DNA of 22,230 bases from JADCCX01 sp031373545. GTDB taxonomy: Bacteria; Pseudomonadota; Alphaproteobacteria; Rhizobiales; Beijerinckiaceae. The stretch spans positions 1 to 22,230 of the forward strand of contig JANMMT010000205.1 in assembly GCA_031373545.1 (NCBI GenBank). Direction: 5' to 3'. Position numbers and translations under genes: made by a program. Positions 22,088 through 22,230 of this stretch are shown piece by piece (within the stretch, counting starts at the first letter, position 1; each line of letters starts with the position of its first letter). Under the pieces are notes generated by a model. It worked only from the letters and a program-made list of their open reading frames with translations, made no database searches and was not told the DNA's origin.

Positions 22088-22230
22088 ATGACGACAGCCG
22101 CGCCTGGTGCCATCGGCGTCGCGACTGCAAAGCCGGATACGTCTCGCAAGCTGAGGCTTGGGGCTTTGACAGCCATGGTCATCGGCTCAATGGTGGGGTC
22201 AGGCGTCTTCAGCCTGCCGCAGAACATGGC
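22088..22230 (+). CDS. APC-family amino acid permease (partial, runs off right edge)
   Basis: Only 47 complete codons are visible. After a short Ala/Lys-rich N-terminus comes KLRLGALTAMVIGSMVGSGVFSLPQNM, the first transmembrane helix with the broken-helix GSMVGSGVF substrate motif of APC-superfamily transporters. It most resembles the basic amino acid/polyamine antiporter branch (arginine-ornithine type). If so, it could link to acid or energy stress, as arginine-ornithine exchange does elsewhere, but the substrate cannot be decided from this fragment. GAGG lies before the ATG, four bases after the cupin stop. Confidence 0.8.
   Translation, partial: MTTAAPGAIGVATAKPDTSRKLRLGALTAMVIGSMVGSGVFSLPQNM

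Noticed and set aside
1..22230. CRISPR arrays, tRNA or rRNA genes, insertion sequences
   Set aside because: No regularly spaced repeats, no cloverleaf-like or rRNA-like stretches and no transposase or integrase frames were seen.

Overview
The window looks like chromosomal (or large-replicon) DNA of an alphaproteobacterium, most likely a member of the Hyphomicrobiales (Rhizobiales). The basis is moderately high GC, a NirK whose type-1 copper loop has the rhizobial form (HCAPGGPMTPWH), typical rhizobial small stress genes, and two palindromic intergenic elements after the L,D-transpeptidase that resemble the dispersed repeats of Brucella/Mesorhizobium-type genomes. The genus cannot be fixed from sequence alone.

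Layout. Positions 1-4031 (minus) hold most of one giant signalling protein (CheB-CheR-PAS-histidine kinase-receiver-receiver) that runs off the left edge. From 4213 rightwards lies a dense array of envelope, metal, oxidative and low-oxygen stress genes: a lipoprotein L,D-transpeptidase; Dps with a lone receiver protein; a Cu(+) P-type ATPase; a copper nitrite reductase (NirK); a small two-helix membrane protein; an FMN reductase overlapping an unusual fusion protein with a VOC domain; a four-gene operon (glycine-rich stress membrane protein, HlyD-type adaptor, FtsX-type permease, ABC ATPase). Next, on the minus strand, come an MDR-type quinone/enal reductase and a secreted aspartoacylase-like hydrolase. 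They are followed by HdeD with a small partner, two small stress-type proteins, a minus-strand pair (three-BON-domain protein, host-attachment-family protein), and a cupin followed by the start of an APC amino-acid permease.

The main discovery is a 20-bp intergenic motif, consensus TGRGTAGWTTCCGAACCTTC, present in ten clear copies (eight on +, two on -) plus one degenerate copy. Every copy lies 57-170 bp upstream of a start codon and points towards that gene. Twelve of the 20 positions are invariant. It heads nearly every transcription unit right of 4100, including two divergent back-to-back pairs, and it does not match the EcfG, FNR/FixK/NnrR, RpoN or RpoH sites I know. I infer a shared promoter element or activator site defining a local stress regulon. 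Its cognate sigma factor or regulator is not recognisable in the window.

Gene-poor stretches: 4909-5284 holds two palindromic repeats and one motif copy; 17979-18311 and 21202-21588 are divergent promoter regions with two opposed motif copies each. The gap 9760-9963 contains a decayed fragment of the gene at 10958 plus a motif copy. The 182-bp gap at 10228-10409 shows no motif.
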